From NCBI RefSeq assembly GCF_000834015.1, contig NZ_JXQI01000051.1, positions 1-50,419 on the forward strand: a DNA stretch of 50,419 bases, in the 5' to 3' direction. Below, in pieces: positions 39,027-46,335 of the stretch. This DNA is from Prevotella pectinovora (lineage in GTDB: Bacteria > Bacteroidota > Bacteroidia > Bacteroidales > Bacteroidaceae). The position numbers and the translations under genes are program-made. Under the pieces are notes generated by a model that saw only the letters and a program-made list of their open reading frames with translations, did no database searches and was not told where the DNA came from. Numbering within the stretch: position 1 is the first letter of the stretch; every line of letters begins with the position of its first letter.

Positions 39027-40064
39027 ATGGAATTATCAGAAATGCTGTTTTTAGGAGGTTTTGTGGTTTTCATCGCCGCAATCCTTTTGCTTGACATGTT
39101 TGTAATCGACAAGAAGGCTCACGAGGTGTCCATCCGTGAGGCTGGCACCTGGACTGCCGTATGGATAGCCTTGGCGCTCCTGTTTTCCGTCTTCTTGTGG
39201 TTTCATGGTGATATGGTACATGGAATAGAGAATTTCAGCGATCTCCAGGCAGTGGCTTCGCGCTATGCCTCGCATCTGAAACTCAATCCCGACGATTTCG
39301 AGTCGAGTCTGCAGCAATACCGCCATTACATGACGGTGTCATACATCTCAGGTTATCTGATAGAGAAGACGCTCTCTGTAGACAACCTCTTCGTGATGAT
39401 GATGATTTTCACATCCTTCGGAGTGGGGAAGAATGAATATCAGCATGTGTTGAACTGGGGAATACTCGGTGCCATCGTCTTGCGTTTCGTGTTCATATTC
39501 CTTGGCGCTGCCATAATAAGCCGTTTCGACTGGGTATTGCTCGTCTTCGGTGCGGTGCTTGTATATAGCGGCGTGAAGATGTATCTCAACCGCAACAAGA
39601 AAGAGGAGATGGATGTGGAGAAGCATCCGCTCGTGAGACTGCTGTCAAAGACGGGACGTATTCACCCTCAGTTTGAGGGCGATAAGTTCTTCATCCGCCG
39701 TGCCGGACGCCTGCTGTTCACTCCGCTCTTTGTCACGGTGCTCGTGATAGAGTTCAGCGACCTTATCTTTGCCTTCGACAGCATACCGGCGGTATTCTCC
39801 GTGTCGCTCGACCCCTATGTGGTGTTCTTTTCCAACATCTTTGCCATATTGGGACTGAGAGCCATGTTCTTCCTCCTGGCAGCGATAGCCGACAGATTCC
39901 GCTATCTTAAGCTCGGTGTCTGCGTTCTCCTGGTGTTCATCGGTGTGAAGATGCTCATCCATGAGTTCTTTGAGATTGATGCCATATCGTCGCTCGTGTT
40001 CATTGTCAGCGTGCTGGTGGTGAGCATCGGAGCCTCGCTGGTGGTGAAGAAGCAGACCGTGTAG
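39027..40064 (+). CDS. TerC/Alx-family integral membrane protein
   Basis: This 345-residue protein has about nine hydrophobic spans. The TerC signature is clear: an early span ending in an acidic residue (LLLDMFVIDKKAHEVS), SGYLIEKTLSVDNLFVMMMIF and VIEFSDLIFAFDSIPAVFSV, whose buried Asp and Glu residues are thought to bind metal. Relatives include Alx, linked to Mn export and alkaline response, and tellurite-resistance TerC; metal export is the best-supported role. It is monocistronic, ending in a strong terminator at 40094-40142. RBS evidence is weak, as usual in this group. Confidence 0.88.
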   Translation: MELSEMLFLGGFVVFIAAILLLDMFVIDKKAHEVSIREAGTWTAVWIALALLFSVFLWFHGDMVHGIENFSDLQAVASRYASHLKLNPDDFESSLQQYRHYMTVSYISGYLIEKTLSVDNLFVMMMIFTSFGVGKNEYQHVLNWGILGAIVLRFVFIFLGAAIISRFDWVLLVFGAVLVYSGVKMYLNRNKKEEMDVEKHPLVRLLSKTGRIHPQFEGDKFFIRRAGRLLFTPLFVTVLVIEFSDLIFAFDSIPAVFSVSLDPYVVFFSNIFAILGLRAMFFLLAAIADRFRYLKLGVCVLLVFIGVKMLIHEFFEIDAISSLVFIVSVLVVSIGASLVVKKQTV

Positions 40065-40093
40065 CGTATTTGCAATCCATAGACTATAGGCAT

Positions 40094-40142
40094 GCCCCCA
40101 AAGTGCTGTTCCGTATCAGGAATGTAGCCTTTGGGGGCTTTT
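40094..40142 (+). terminator. Intrinsic terminator of terC
   Basis: GCCCCCAAAG pairs perfectly with CTTTGGGGGC and is followed by TTTT. Confidence 0.88.
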
Positions 40143-40169
40143 CATTCCCATTTCCCTCGCTTAATCGGA

Positions 40170-40364
40170 TTCTTGGATAATCTGCATCGTGGCATTGCCG
40201 ACTGCATGGTCATCAACAGCGGCTTCGCCTATTATTCCCTGTCGAGCATCTTAATCACAGAATATCGCGGAGCTGAACTCGGTACTATAGCCCTGCTTGT
40301 CAATATCATTAGAGAGATGATCACTCTATTAGGCGTTGGCATAGGCAAACGAAAAAGGCATGAC
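40170..40364 (+). pseudogene. Remnant of a LysO-type (DUF340) lysine exporter
   Basis: The translated segment NSGFAYYSLSSILITEYRG followed by AELGTIALLVNIIREMI matches the conserved membrane block of LysO/YbjE proteins, which usually span 200-300 residues. Both the preceding and following parts are missing. The frame runs on beyond 40364 only as the reverse complement of the outer-membrane protein gene. It lies directly after the terC terminator and is a decayed gene fragment. Confidence 0.65.
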
Positions 40365-40388
40365 CCCTCGCTTTCGAGAAGCCATGCC
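40352..40388 (-). terminator. Intrinsic terminator of the outer-membrane beta-barrel gene
   Basis: On the minus strand, GGCATGGC and GTCATGCC pair around a short self-complementary loop (CTCGAAAGCGAG) and are followed by TTTTTC. Confidence 0.75.
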
Positions 40389-40415
40389 CGGAAATATATA
40401 TTGAGATTTTGGAAC

Positions 40416-41108
40416 TCAGAAGTTCACTCCGAAGTTCAGCGTCAGACATCCGTTGTGCGACGTGTCGAATTCATCGTGACAGATATTCGCCAGACCCACG
40501 TCATAGGTCAGGTCGGCATAAAACATGTCGTAGGCAACGCCACAGCCCAAACGCAGTCCACCGTCGAAGCGCTTGAAGCGGTCGCTCGAGAACGACGGGT
40601 CTGCTTCTCTCTCGCGATAGTTCTTTATCTTTCCGCCTACACCACATGCCAGGTATCCGCCGGCAAAAGGCTGGATGGAGAAGTGGTCGTCGATAGGGTA
40701 GGCATATTTCACAGTCAGCGGCACCTCCAGATAGTTCAGGTCGTAGGTCATCTTCTTGCCGTCGTCGAGCTTCTTCTTGCCGCCCTTCTCGGTATAGTAT
40801 AGTCCCGTCTCGAAAAACACCGGAGCACGGTCAGACAACGCTATGCCCACCACGGCACCCACGTTGAGGCCCGTCTGCGCGTTGCCGCCATCAAGAGTCT
40901 TGTCGTCGGAGCTCACGGTAGAAAACGACGGTCCGATGCGCAGTCCGTAGTAGTTCTCGCCGCTCTGATATAGTCCCGTGCCCGGTCGGCGGGAGTAGTC
41001 CAGATGTCCAGTTCGCTGGTTGTAATATCTGCTGTTCTTATAAGCCTGAGCCTGAGCCGTGCAGCCAATAGTCATTATCGCCAGAGCTGCCAATATAAAC
41101 TTCTTCAT
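40416..41108 (-). CDS. Outer-membrane beta-barrel protein (porin-family PF13568-like)
   Basis: This 230-residue protein has a signal peptide (MKKFILAALAIMTIGCTAQAQ). A set of amphipathic strands follows (YYGLRIGPSFSTVS, TGLNVGAVVGIAL, FFETGLYYTEKGGKK, LNYLEVPLTVKYAY, GLRLGCGVAYDMFYADLTYDVGLANI), ending LTLNFGVNF with the terminal aromatic typical of BAM substrates. The Cys near the signal (IGCTAQA) is not in a convincing lipobox. The function is unknown; such proteins are small barrels that are often stress-regulated. It has its own promoter box and terminator. Confidence 0.85.
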   Translation of the reverse strand: MKKFILAALAIMTIGCTAQAQAYKNSRYYNQRTGHLDYSRRPGTGLYQSGENYYGLRIGPSFSTVSSDDKTLDGGNAQTGLNVGAVVGIALSDRAPVFFETGLYYTEKGGKKKLDDGKKMTYDLNYLEVPLTVKYAYPIDDHFSIQPFAGGYLACGVGGKIKNYREREADPSFSSDRFKRFDGGLRLGCGVAYDMFYADLTYDVGLANICHDEFDTSHNGCLTLNFGVNF

Positions 41109-41159
41109 AATAGTGGTCCTTTCTTAATACGTTCTACAATAATTTTTTCTTTCCGCTGG

Positions 41160-41167
41160 CAAAAGTA
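41160..41167 (-). promoter_or_regulatory. TAnnTTTG promoter box for the beta-barrel gene
   Basis: The minus strand reads TATACTTTTGCC, containing TACTTTTG, about 52 bp ahead of ATG 41108. This position argues against the upstream minus-strand frame at 41105-41431 being a gene. Confidence 0.55.
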
Positions 41168-41420
41168 TAGTTTTCCCTCCAACTCCACTGAGGGGATATC
41201 CCTAAAATAGAATGGGGAAAACCATATTGCAGCCAAAGGGTGGTTCCTTACATTATTGTTTTCCAATAATCTCAAATCGGTCATTACATCTTGTAATACG
41301 TAACACGTATACTTTTTTCCGGAGGAAAGTGTCATAGTATCATTTTCGAGACTTTTTCCATACCTAATCTCTTGAAAGCCAGAATAATACTTCAATGATA
41401 CTTTTCTTTCTTCTTTACAG

Positions 41421-41460
41421 AAAAGTGTCATAGAAGTGTCACAGAAGTATCATGGAAGTC
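41421..41460. repeat. 11-bp tandem repeat
   Basis: AAAAGTGTCAT, AGAAGTGTCAC, AGAAGTATCAT and a partial GGAAGTCTC follow one another with an exact 11-bp period, about one helical turn. Confidence 0.7.
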
Positions 41461-41571
41461 TCAAAAAAATATAGTAATGCTTAACTCGTTGGCGGAATCC
41501 TGAAAACAGGAATATGGGTGTTGCAACATTAACTTATTGGGCAGACGTCTGACAGCAAATCTGCCCAACTG

Positions 41572-41632
41572 GGGCAAGCACGTTGCCCATGATGGGCAAG
41601 CACGTTGCCCCAGTTGGGCAAGCAGCGTGCCC
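41572..41632. repeat. Three palindromic 17-bp units in direct array
   Basis: GGGCAAGCACGTTGCCC occurs at 41572-41588 and 41594-41610, and a variant GGGCAAGCAGCGTGCCC at 41616-41632. Each unit is near-palindromic, and the spacing between starts is 22 bp in both cases. The region 41109-41751 around it holds no gene I can support. Confidence 0.75.
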
Positions 41633-41640
41633 AATTCTGC

Positions 41641-41740
41641 CCCCAAATCGGTCATAAGTGCTTGCTTGGATTTCGTTTTTTGGAAGAGTGGATTTTGCTT
41701 TTTAATTCGCCATAACGGGCTATTGTTCATTATAGACAGG
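41641..41740 (-). repeat. Dispersed family A repeat, right-half copy in reverse orientation
   Basis: It begins CCCCAAATCGGTCAT and runs through GCTTGCTTGGATTT, GTGGATTTTGCTTTTTAATTC and GGGCTATTGTTCATTA, the reverse complement of the right half of the 12067-12253 element. Confidence 0.65.
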
Positions 41741-41751
41741 CAAAAGATGTC

Positions 41752-41982
41752 TTATTGGATATTCTTTATTTCTTCTTCAGACAAACCCGATGCCTGCATG
41801 ATAGTTTCTATAGGCACTCCAAGAGCCAGAAGATTGGAGGCTATTCTTTCTTTTGCCTTTTTCTCACCTTCTGCACGTCCTTCTGCACGTCCTTCTGCAT
41901 ATTTCTTCTTTTCCGCAGTCCGTATGGCATTCACGATGTCGCGGTCGAAATCAGTATGTGGATTGATGTATTTCTCTGCCAT
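41752..41982 (-). pseudogene. Internally deleted Rpn/PDDEXK-family transposase-like gene
   Basis: About 76 residues from ATG 41982. The first dozen residues (MAEKYINPHTDF) match the start of Bacteroidetes Rpn/PD-(D/E)XK transposase-like proteins. The rest (AEGRAEGRAEGEKKAKER...LLALGVPIETIMQASGLS) matches their characteristic C-terminal tail. The nuclease core that normally lies between (over 200 residues) is absent without a frame break, as if removed by an in-frame deletion. The gene is therefore almost certainly nonfunctional as a nuclease. Confidence 0.65.
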
Positions 41983-42236
41983 AATGCTGCATTTATTATT
42001 CAATCAGCAAATTTACGGCATTTTTGATAATTATCCAACGGTCATGCCTGTATTTTTGCTTTTTGAAATGTTTTACTTCCTGCAATTCCTGACATACCAA
42101 GAGTGTCATATATTTACCATACACCCTGCAAAATCGTCAACTTTGTGGTGGAATCAACAACCTACCGAGAGTTTCCGAAAGACGCTGCTGAGTTTTGATT
42201 TGCCAGAAATTTATTTATGATGTATGGTCGTAGATA

Positions 42237-42773
42237 TTATATTGCTAATAGCCATCCGATAAATTGTTTGATGAGCGGCGAGTGATTCTCTTTTATGCTC
42301 CTGATTTTTGTTTCAATTATGAAGTTCTTTATGCGGAGCCTGTAATCGGAATTGTGTAGCAGAAGCCATAACTCTTCATCGATGTATGCATATTCTACAT
42401 TCTTTCTTACCCAAGCTGTAGATGGAGAGGTGGTTCGTGTTTCGGAGTCGTTGTAAAAATTGAGATGCCAAAACTCGTCTGTTTGCAAATAATATAACGG
42501 ATAAGTGAGATCTGTTTTCTCACTTTGTTGGGCAATTATCGTATATTGCTCGAATATGTTGTTGTAAATTATTTCCAAGTCCTCGAAAATAAATCTGTTA
42601 TATCGGAAAGTCCCGTTTTCAATGCCCCGTATTATTGATAGGATGAGGACTGGTTTGGCGATTTTCTTTATGCCGCTTCGTTTGATACTGCCTTGCTTCA
42701 TGTCTTTTATTTTCTTTGTATAGAAGTCAAAAGCAGATTCATAATTGAAAAAACGAATGATTTTATTATTCAT
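42237..42773 (-). CDS. Small protein with a domain shared with HNH-type restriction proteins; paralogue of the broken gene after brxP
   Basis: This 178-residue protein has no signal and no HNH motif. The blocks KPVLILSIIRGIE, YPLYYLQTDEFWHLNF, SPSTAWVRKNVEYAYIDEEL and WLLLHNSDYR resemble the N-terminal region of many Bacteroidetes HNH restriction-like proteins. The same blocks occur in order in the interrupted gene at 45853-46317. It diverges from the structured RNA and brxP, so it may be an outlying member of the defence locus. The enzymatic role is unknown. Confidence 0.65.
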   Translation of the reverse strand: MNNKIIRFFNYESAFDFYTKKIKDMKQGSIKRSGIKKIAKPVLILSIIRGIENGTFRYNRFIFEDLEIIYNNIFEQYTIIAQQSEKTDLTYPLYYLQTDEFWHLNFYNDSETRTTSPSTAWVRKNVEYAYIDEELWLLLHNSDYRLRIKNFIIETKIRSIKENHSPLIKQFIGWLLAI

Positions 42774-42924
42774 AGGTCGTCATATTTAGTGCAGATATGT
42801 AACTTTATATAATTCAACCGCAAATTTACACAATTATCATTAATCAATTCCTTCCGTCATACTTTATTTTATATACAGCAATAAAAAACAAGTGGACAAA
42901 TTTACCTGATAAAGAATTTATTAT

Positions 42925-42932
42925 TACTTTTG
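42925..42932 (+). promoter_or_regulatory. TAnnTTTG promoter box of the structured RNA/brxP leader
   Basis: TACTTTTG followed by CAAAG matches the -7 element. TTTA at 42901-42904, 20 bp upstream, is a near match to the -33 TTTG. Transcription is expected to start near 42940. Confidence 0.6.
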
Positions 42933-42939
42933 CAAAGCA

Positions 42940-43275
42940 TTACATCCGCAGAAAGCCCGAAAGGGGAGAAGCGGGTGGGTGCTACTTATTGAAAAGAGCG
43001 TTTATCTGACGCTTATTCTTTGCGTGTCCTAACTTCGCAACTTAAGACTTATTCGCAAAAGGATGAGACAATGATAGATGTTCACGGTAGGTGTATTTTA
43101 TCCTATCGTGATTTGTTGTATATATACAGTCATTGTATGTGTACGATTGGTCGCGTATGGGAATAATATATCCATACGTGGGCTTTCTGCATTGTCCTTC
43201 TCTGCGAATAGGGCAATGCGAAGGCCTGGACACGTGGGATGGGCAAGGACTGAATCCCCACGTTTTTCTTTTTTT
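42940..43275 (+). ncRNA. Highly structured RNA of unknown family, ending in an intrinsic terminator upstream of brxP
   Basis: A perfect 11-bp closing stem pairs GCAGAAAGCCC (42948-42958) with GGGCTTTCTGC (43180-43190). Inside are AGCGT/ACGCT (42997-43001 with 43009-43013), CACGGTAGG/CCTATCGTG (43083-43091 with 43102-43110) and CGTATGG/CCATACG (43154-43160 with 43172-43178). After the closing stem come CATTGTCC/GGGCAATG (43190-43197 with 43211-43218) and the terminator at 43232-43275. Reading frames across it are short and cut by the stems. It could be a stable small RNA, or a transcription-attenuating leader of the BREX-like operon, which starts 72 nt after the terminator. I see no tmRNA tag, RNase P or SRP signature. 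A 6S-type RNA cannot be excluded. Confidence 0.6.
43232..43275 (+). terminator. Intrinsic terminator between the structured RNA and brxP
   Basis: ACGTGGG (43232-43238) pairs with CCCACGT (43257-43263), followed by TTTTCTTTTTTT. Confidence 0.8.
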
Positions 43276-43313
43276 ATAGGTATATCTGATTTTTTTCGTT
43301 CCGAGATTTGGGA

Positions 43314-43344
43314 GATTCTATCGGGAAAATAAGGAGATAGAATC
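43314..43344 (+). promoter_or_regulatory. Hairpin presenting the brxP ribosome-binding site
   Basis: GATTCTATC (43314-43322) pairs perfectly with GATAGAATC (43336-43344). The Shine-Dalgarno AAGGAG (43331-43336) lies in the loop and at its edge, and the GTG start is at 43347. The stem may hold the site open or be a switch. Confidence 0.55.
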
Positions 43345-43346
43345 AA

Positions 43347-45851
43347 GTGTACAAAATAACATGGGATAAGGAAACAGGAGGAGTACAGCTTCACTCTCGA
43401 ATTGTGGAAGGTACCTTAGGTATCTCTCCTCGTCCTGTGTTCTTTGAGGAGCTTGACTTGTTGGGACTTGACAAGTTGGGATGGACCTACCCTCAGGCAG
43501 AGGAGCCTATAATGTGGGCCGTCAATAAACAGTATTGGTATCGTGGTGTTCGACTCTTTGATGCCAAGGGTGCTAATATCTATGCAAAGCCTACGCTGGA
43601 AATGCAACCCGGAATAGAACCTATGGATCTTGAACCTGTTGATGTCAAGGCTATGCTTCGACGCACGTCCGATTTGATGTTTGTATTGGAGAATGAAGCG
43701 ATTGAGTTCATTCGAGACACCTATTTGGCTTATGCTAAAGCCAATAAAACCTATGATAAGGCTGAGGCCAACAAGCTTGATTTTGAGGCTATGGCTGAGC
43801 GAGTGGAAAAGAAAAGCAAGCAGCGGATGGCCGTTGTGAAGCAAGACTGTGACTCGTTTGATATTATGCCACTTGCTACGGCCGAGAAAGAGGGAAAACG
43901 CGTGTTGCTCTCTACCAAGATAGACCGTTTCATAGCAAGCTTTTCTGGTGGTAAGGATTCACAGGTGGTACTTGATCTTTGTACTCGCGCTATTCCGCCA
44001 ACCGATTTCGAGGTCATCTATAGCGATACAGGCTATGAGCTTCCTCCTTCTCTGGCCCTTTACAAAGATGTAGAGGCGCACTATAAACAGAAGTTTCCTT
44101 CACTACGTTTCCTTACGGCTCGCAACCACGAGTCGGTACTTAACTATTGGGACAAGATTGGCACACCAAGTGACAATCATAGATGGTGCTGCTCGGTGAT
44201 GAAAACGGCTCCGCTGTATCGAATGCTGAAAGTGGAAGGAAATAAGCAGGCGCGAGTTCTCACTTTCGATGGGGTAAGAGCGGAGGAGTCTGTAAGAAGG
44301 GAAAATTATCAACGATTAGGGAAAGGTAAACATACCTATATCTATAATGCTCATCCGATTATAAGTTGGAATTCGGTAGAGATATTTTTATACCTTTTTG
44401 AGCGAGGCTTGCCAGTAAATCCTGCATATCGTAGTGGTAAAGCTAGAGTCGGGTGTTTGATATGTCCATTCTCAACATCTTGGGATGATATGATAATACA
44501 AGAAAAATATCCCGATGATTTGCAGCCATTTGTGGAAAGACTTAAAAAATATGCTTCGCAAGTGAAAATCTTAGACTTCGGTCACTTCCTTTCGGAAAGA
44601 AAATGGAAATTAAAACCGTTAGGGGATAGAAAACAAAAAATTTCTAAGGTTCAATTCCAAACGGGAGTTTCACCATTAAATTTCATGGTTGAAATAACAG
44701 ATGCAAAGCATTCTTTTCTAAAGTGGTTGCCAGCTCTTTGCTCTTATTCTATTAAGAATACAAGCAAAGGTTTTGAGGGGGAATTACATTTTAAGAAGAA
44801 TGTTTTCCCATTTGTAATAGCAGAATCTGGCGGAAAGTCAACCCTTGAAGTTAAAGGGAGCTTGCCTAACGAACTGGTGTATCTTTTAAGACGTTTAACA
44901 TATAAAACGGCATATTGCGTACAGTGTGAGGTGTGCGAGGTTGATTGTCCAACAGGTGCTCTCTCAATTGTGCCACAAATAACTATAGACAAAACAAAAT
45001 GCATTCACTGTCATAAATGTTTTAATACACATGACCGTGGATGTGTAGCTGCGGATTGTATACGTATGATAACAGATTCAGAAAGAAAAATAAACACGAA
45101 GATTCAAGGATATAAAAAATTTGGACTTCGCGATGAATGGGTAGATGAATACTTTATTGATCCCGTTGAGTTTTGGAAAGATAATACCTTGGGAACAGCC
45201 CAGGTGGACTCTTTTAAAGCATGGATGAGAGATGCAGAAATTACAGATCAGAAGAATAATTTAACTGAGCTGGGCGCATTGATGCGAACCATTTATGCGG
45301 AAAATCCTTCTTTGTTTTGGGAGATAGTTTTTATAAATCTTTCCTACAATTCATACATCGTAAAATGGTTTTGTAATAATATAAAGCCTAATCAGGTTTA
45401 CAATGGAAAAATGATTAAGGAGGAGATTTCCAACGAAGGTTTTTCAGGTTCTATTACAACTGTGGGTAATGCAGCCATTGCATTATGTGATATGATGAAG
45501 AAAACTCCAGTTGGCGACGAATGCTTGCAAGGCATGGATTTGGGAAGAGAAGGACTTAGACGGAGCGAGTATGATGATGTGAGTATTGAAGCTGTAGCTT
45601 ATTCTATATATAAATTTGCAAAAGAACGTGAGCTTTCAATGCTAAGGGTTTCTGATATGTATAATAATGAGGCGGAACATGGCATTTTCAAGGAATTTGG
45701 AACATCAAAGCAAGATCTTCTTAGAAAACTCAGAACAATTAGTGCGGAAAGTAACCGTGTTTTGGTTGCAGAACTAACTATGGGTTTAGACCACATTACT
45801 CTTCGTAATGATTTGACTCCTATGAAGGTGTTAAAAGAGCTAACAAAATAA
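43347..45851 (+). CDS. brxP: BrxP-like protein: PAPS-reductase-fold PP-loop enzyme with Fe-S cluster and DUF4007-like C-terminus
   Basis: This 834-residue protein has four parts. Residues 1-170 are uncharacterised. The PP-loop motif SFSGGKDSQ (near 199) opens a PAPS-reductase domain with the later blocks GVRAEESVRRE and GCLICPF (to about 380), as in DndC-like proteins. A ferredoxin-like cysteine cluster follows (CVQCEVCEVDCP and CIHCHKC, about 522-565). The tail from about 630 resembles DUF4007, a domain that accompanies DNA phosphorothioation genes. In type 4 BREX, BrxP takes the place of the methyltransferase, suggesting sulfur-based DNA marking (inference). The start is GTG with AAGGAG 10 nt upstream. 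The 3' two-thirds is visibly AT-richer than the first 950 nt. The next gene starts 1 nt after the stop. Confidence 0.82.
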   Translation: MYKITWDKETGGVQLHSRIVEGTLGISPRPVFFEELDLLGLDKLGWTYPQAEEPIMWAVNKQYWYRGVRLFDAKGANIYAKPTLEMQPGIEPMDLEPVDVKAMLRRTSDLMFVLENEAIEFIRDTYLAYAKANKTYDKAEANKLDFEAMAERVEKKSKQRMAVVKQDCDSFDIMPLATAEKEGKRVLLSTKIDRFIASFSGGKDSQVVLDLCTRAIPPTDFEVIYSDTGYELPPSLALYKDVEAHYKQKFPSLRFLTARNHESVLNYWDKIGTPSDNHRWCCSVMKTAPLYRMLKVEGNKQARVLTFDGVRAEESVRRENYQRLGKGKHTYIYNAHPIISWNSVEIFLYLFERGLPVNPAYRSGKARVGCLICPFSTSWDDMIIQEKYPDDLQPFVERLKKYASQVKILDFGHFLSERKWKLKPLGDRKQKISKVQFQTGVSPLNFMVEITDAKHSFLKWLPALCSYSIKNTSKGFEGELHFKKNVFPFVIAESGGKSTLEVKGSLPNELVYLLRRLTYKTAYCVQCEVCEVDCPTGALSIVPQITIDKTKCIHCHKCFNTHDRGCVAADCIRMITDSERKINTKIQGYKKFGLRDEWVDEYFIDPVEFWKDNTLGTAQVDSFKAWMRDAEITDQKNNLTELGALMRTIYAENPSLFWEIVFINLSYNSYIVKWFCNNIKPNQVYNGKMIKEEISNEGFSGSITTVGNAAIALCDMMKKTPVGDECLQGMDLGREGLRRSEYDDVSIEAVAYSIYKFAKERELSMLRVSDMYNNEAEHGIFKEFGTSKQDLLRKLRTISAESNRVLVAELTMGLDHITLRNDLTPMKVLKELTK

Positions 45852-45852
45852 G

Positions 45853-46317
45853 ATGAGAAATGTGCTTCTGTCAACATATGATGACATGGTGCTTTCTGTT
45901 CACACAGGATGTGTAAATGGGAAAATAGCAGTGTCAAAACCTCTTTATTTGATAGCTATAATGGAGGCTATAGAATTTCAAGAGTTGAATGAAAACAAAA
46001 TTGACTTGTTCAATGTGTTTGTTCGTAAGAGATTTGGTCAATTATATGAACAAGTCAACGGAAATAAAAAAGGATATGAGATTTCTTTTTTTGTTTGACC
46101 GTTCTTTCATCTTGACAGTGCCATGTTTTATCATCTGATTTGGAAACAAGGATTAGAACCTCCAGTTAAAGCAGTGACCCCTTCAGCCAAATATCTCCGA
46201 GAGAATTTGCTTTATGCGAAGTTGGATGATGAGCTGTGGGATTTATTACAAGATGCTGAAAATAGAGAATACCTAAAAAGAAGTATCATTGAACGATACC
46301 TAACTGAAAAACTATAA
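45853..46317 (+). pseudogene. Small HNH-associated-domain gene interrupted by one in-frame TGA
   Basis: Two frame-matched halves (45853-46098 and 46123-46317) read as one protein of about 154 residues if the TGA at 46096-46098 is passed. The sequence after the stop, PFFHLDSAMFYHL, continues exactly where the paralogue at 42237-42773 has YPLYYLQTDEFWHL, and both go on to TPSAKYLRENLLYAKLDDEL or its equivalent. One base change would restore the gene. It lies 1 nt after brxP and 18 nt before brxC, so it is part of the operon. A sequencing error, a genuine recent null mutation or readthrough are all possible. Confidence 0.7.
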
Positions 46318-46335
46318 AACGACAATCATACGCTT

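Noticed and set aside
40365..40802. Plus-strand continuation of the lysO fragment frame
   Set aside because: It is the reverse complement of the outer-membrane protein gene, whose strand pattern, signal peptide and C-terminus are convincing.
41105..41431. 108-codon minus-strand frame overlapping the beta-barrel gene start by ATGA
   Set aside because: It contains a family A repeat word, an 11-bp tandem repeat and the promoter box of the beta-barrel gene, and has no recognisable domain.
42940..43275. Structured RNA as tmRNA, RNase P RNA or SRP RNA
   Set aside because: No ALAA-type tag frame, no GAGGAAAGTCC-like RNase P core and no SRP GGAAG/GCA loop was seen; 6S RNA remains untested.
43042..43394. 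Short frames on both strands between 43042 and 43394
   Set aside because: They cross the paired stems and terminator of the structured RNA and have no family features.
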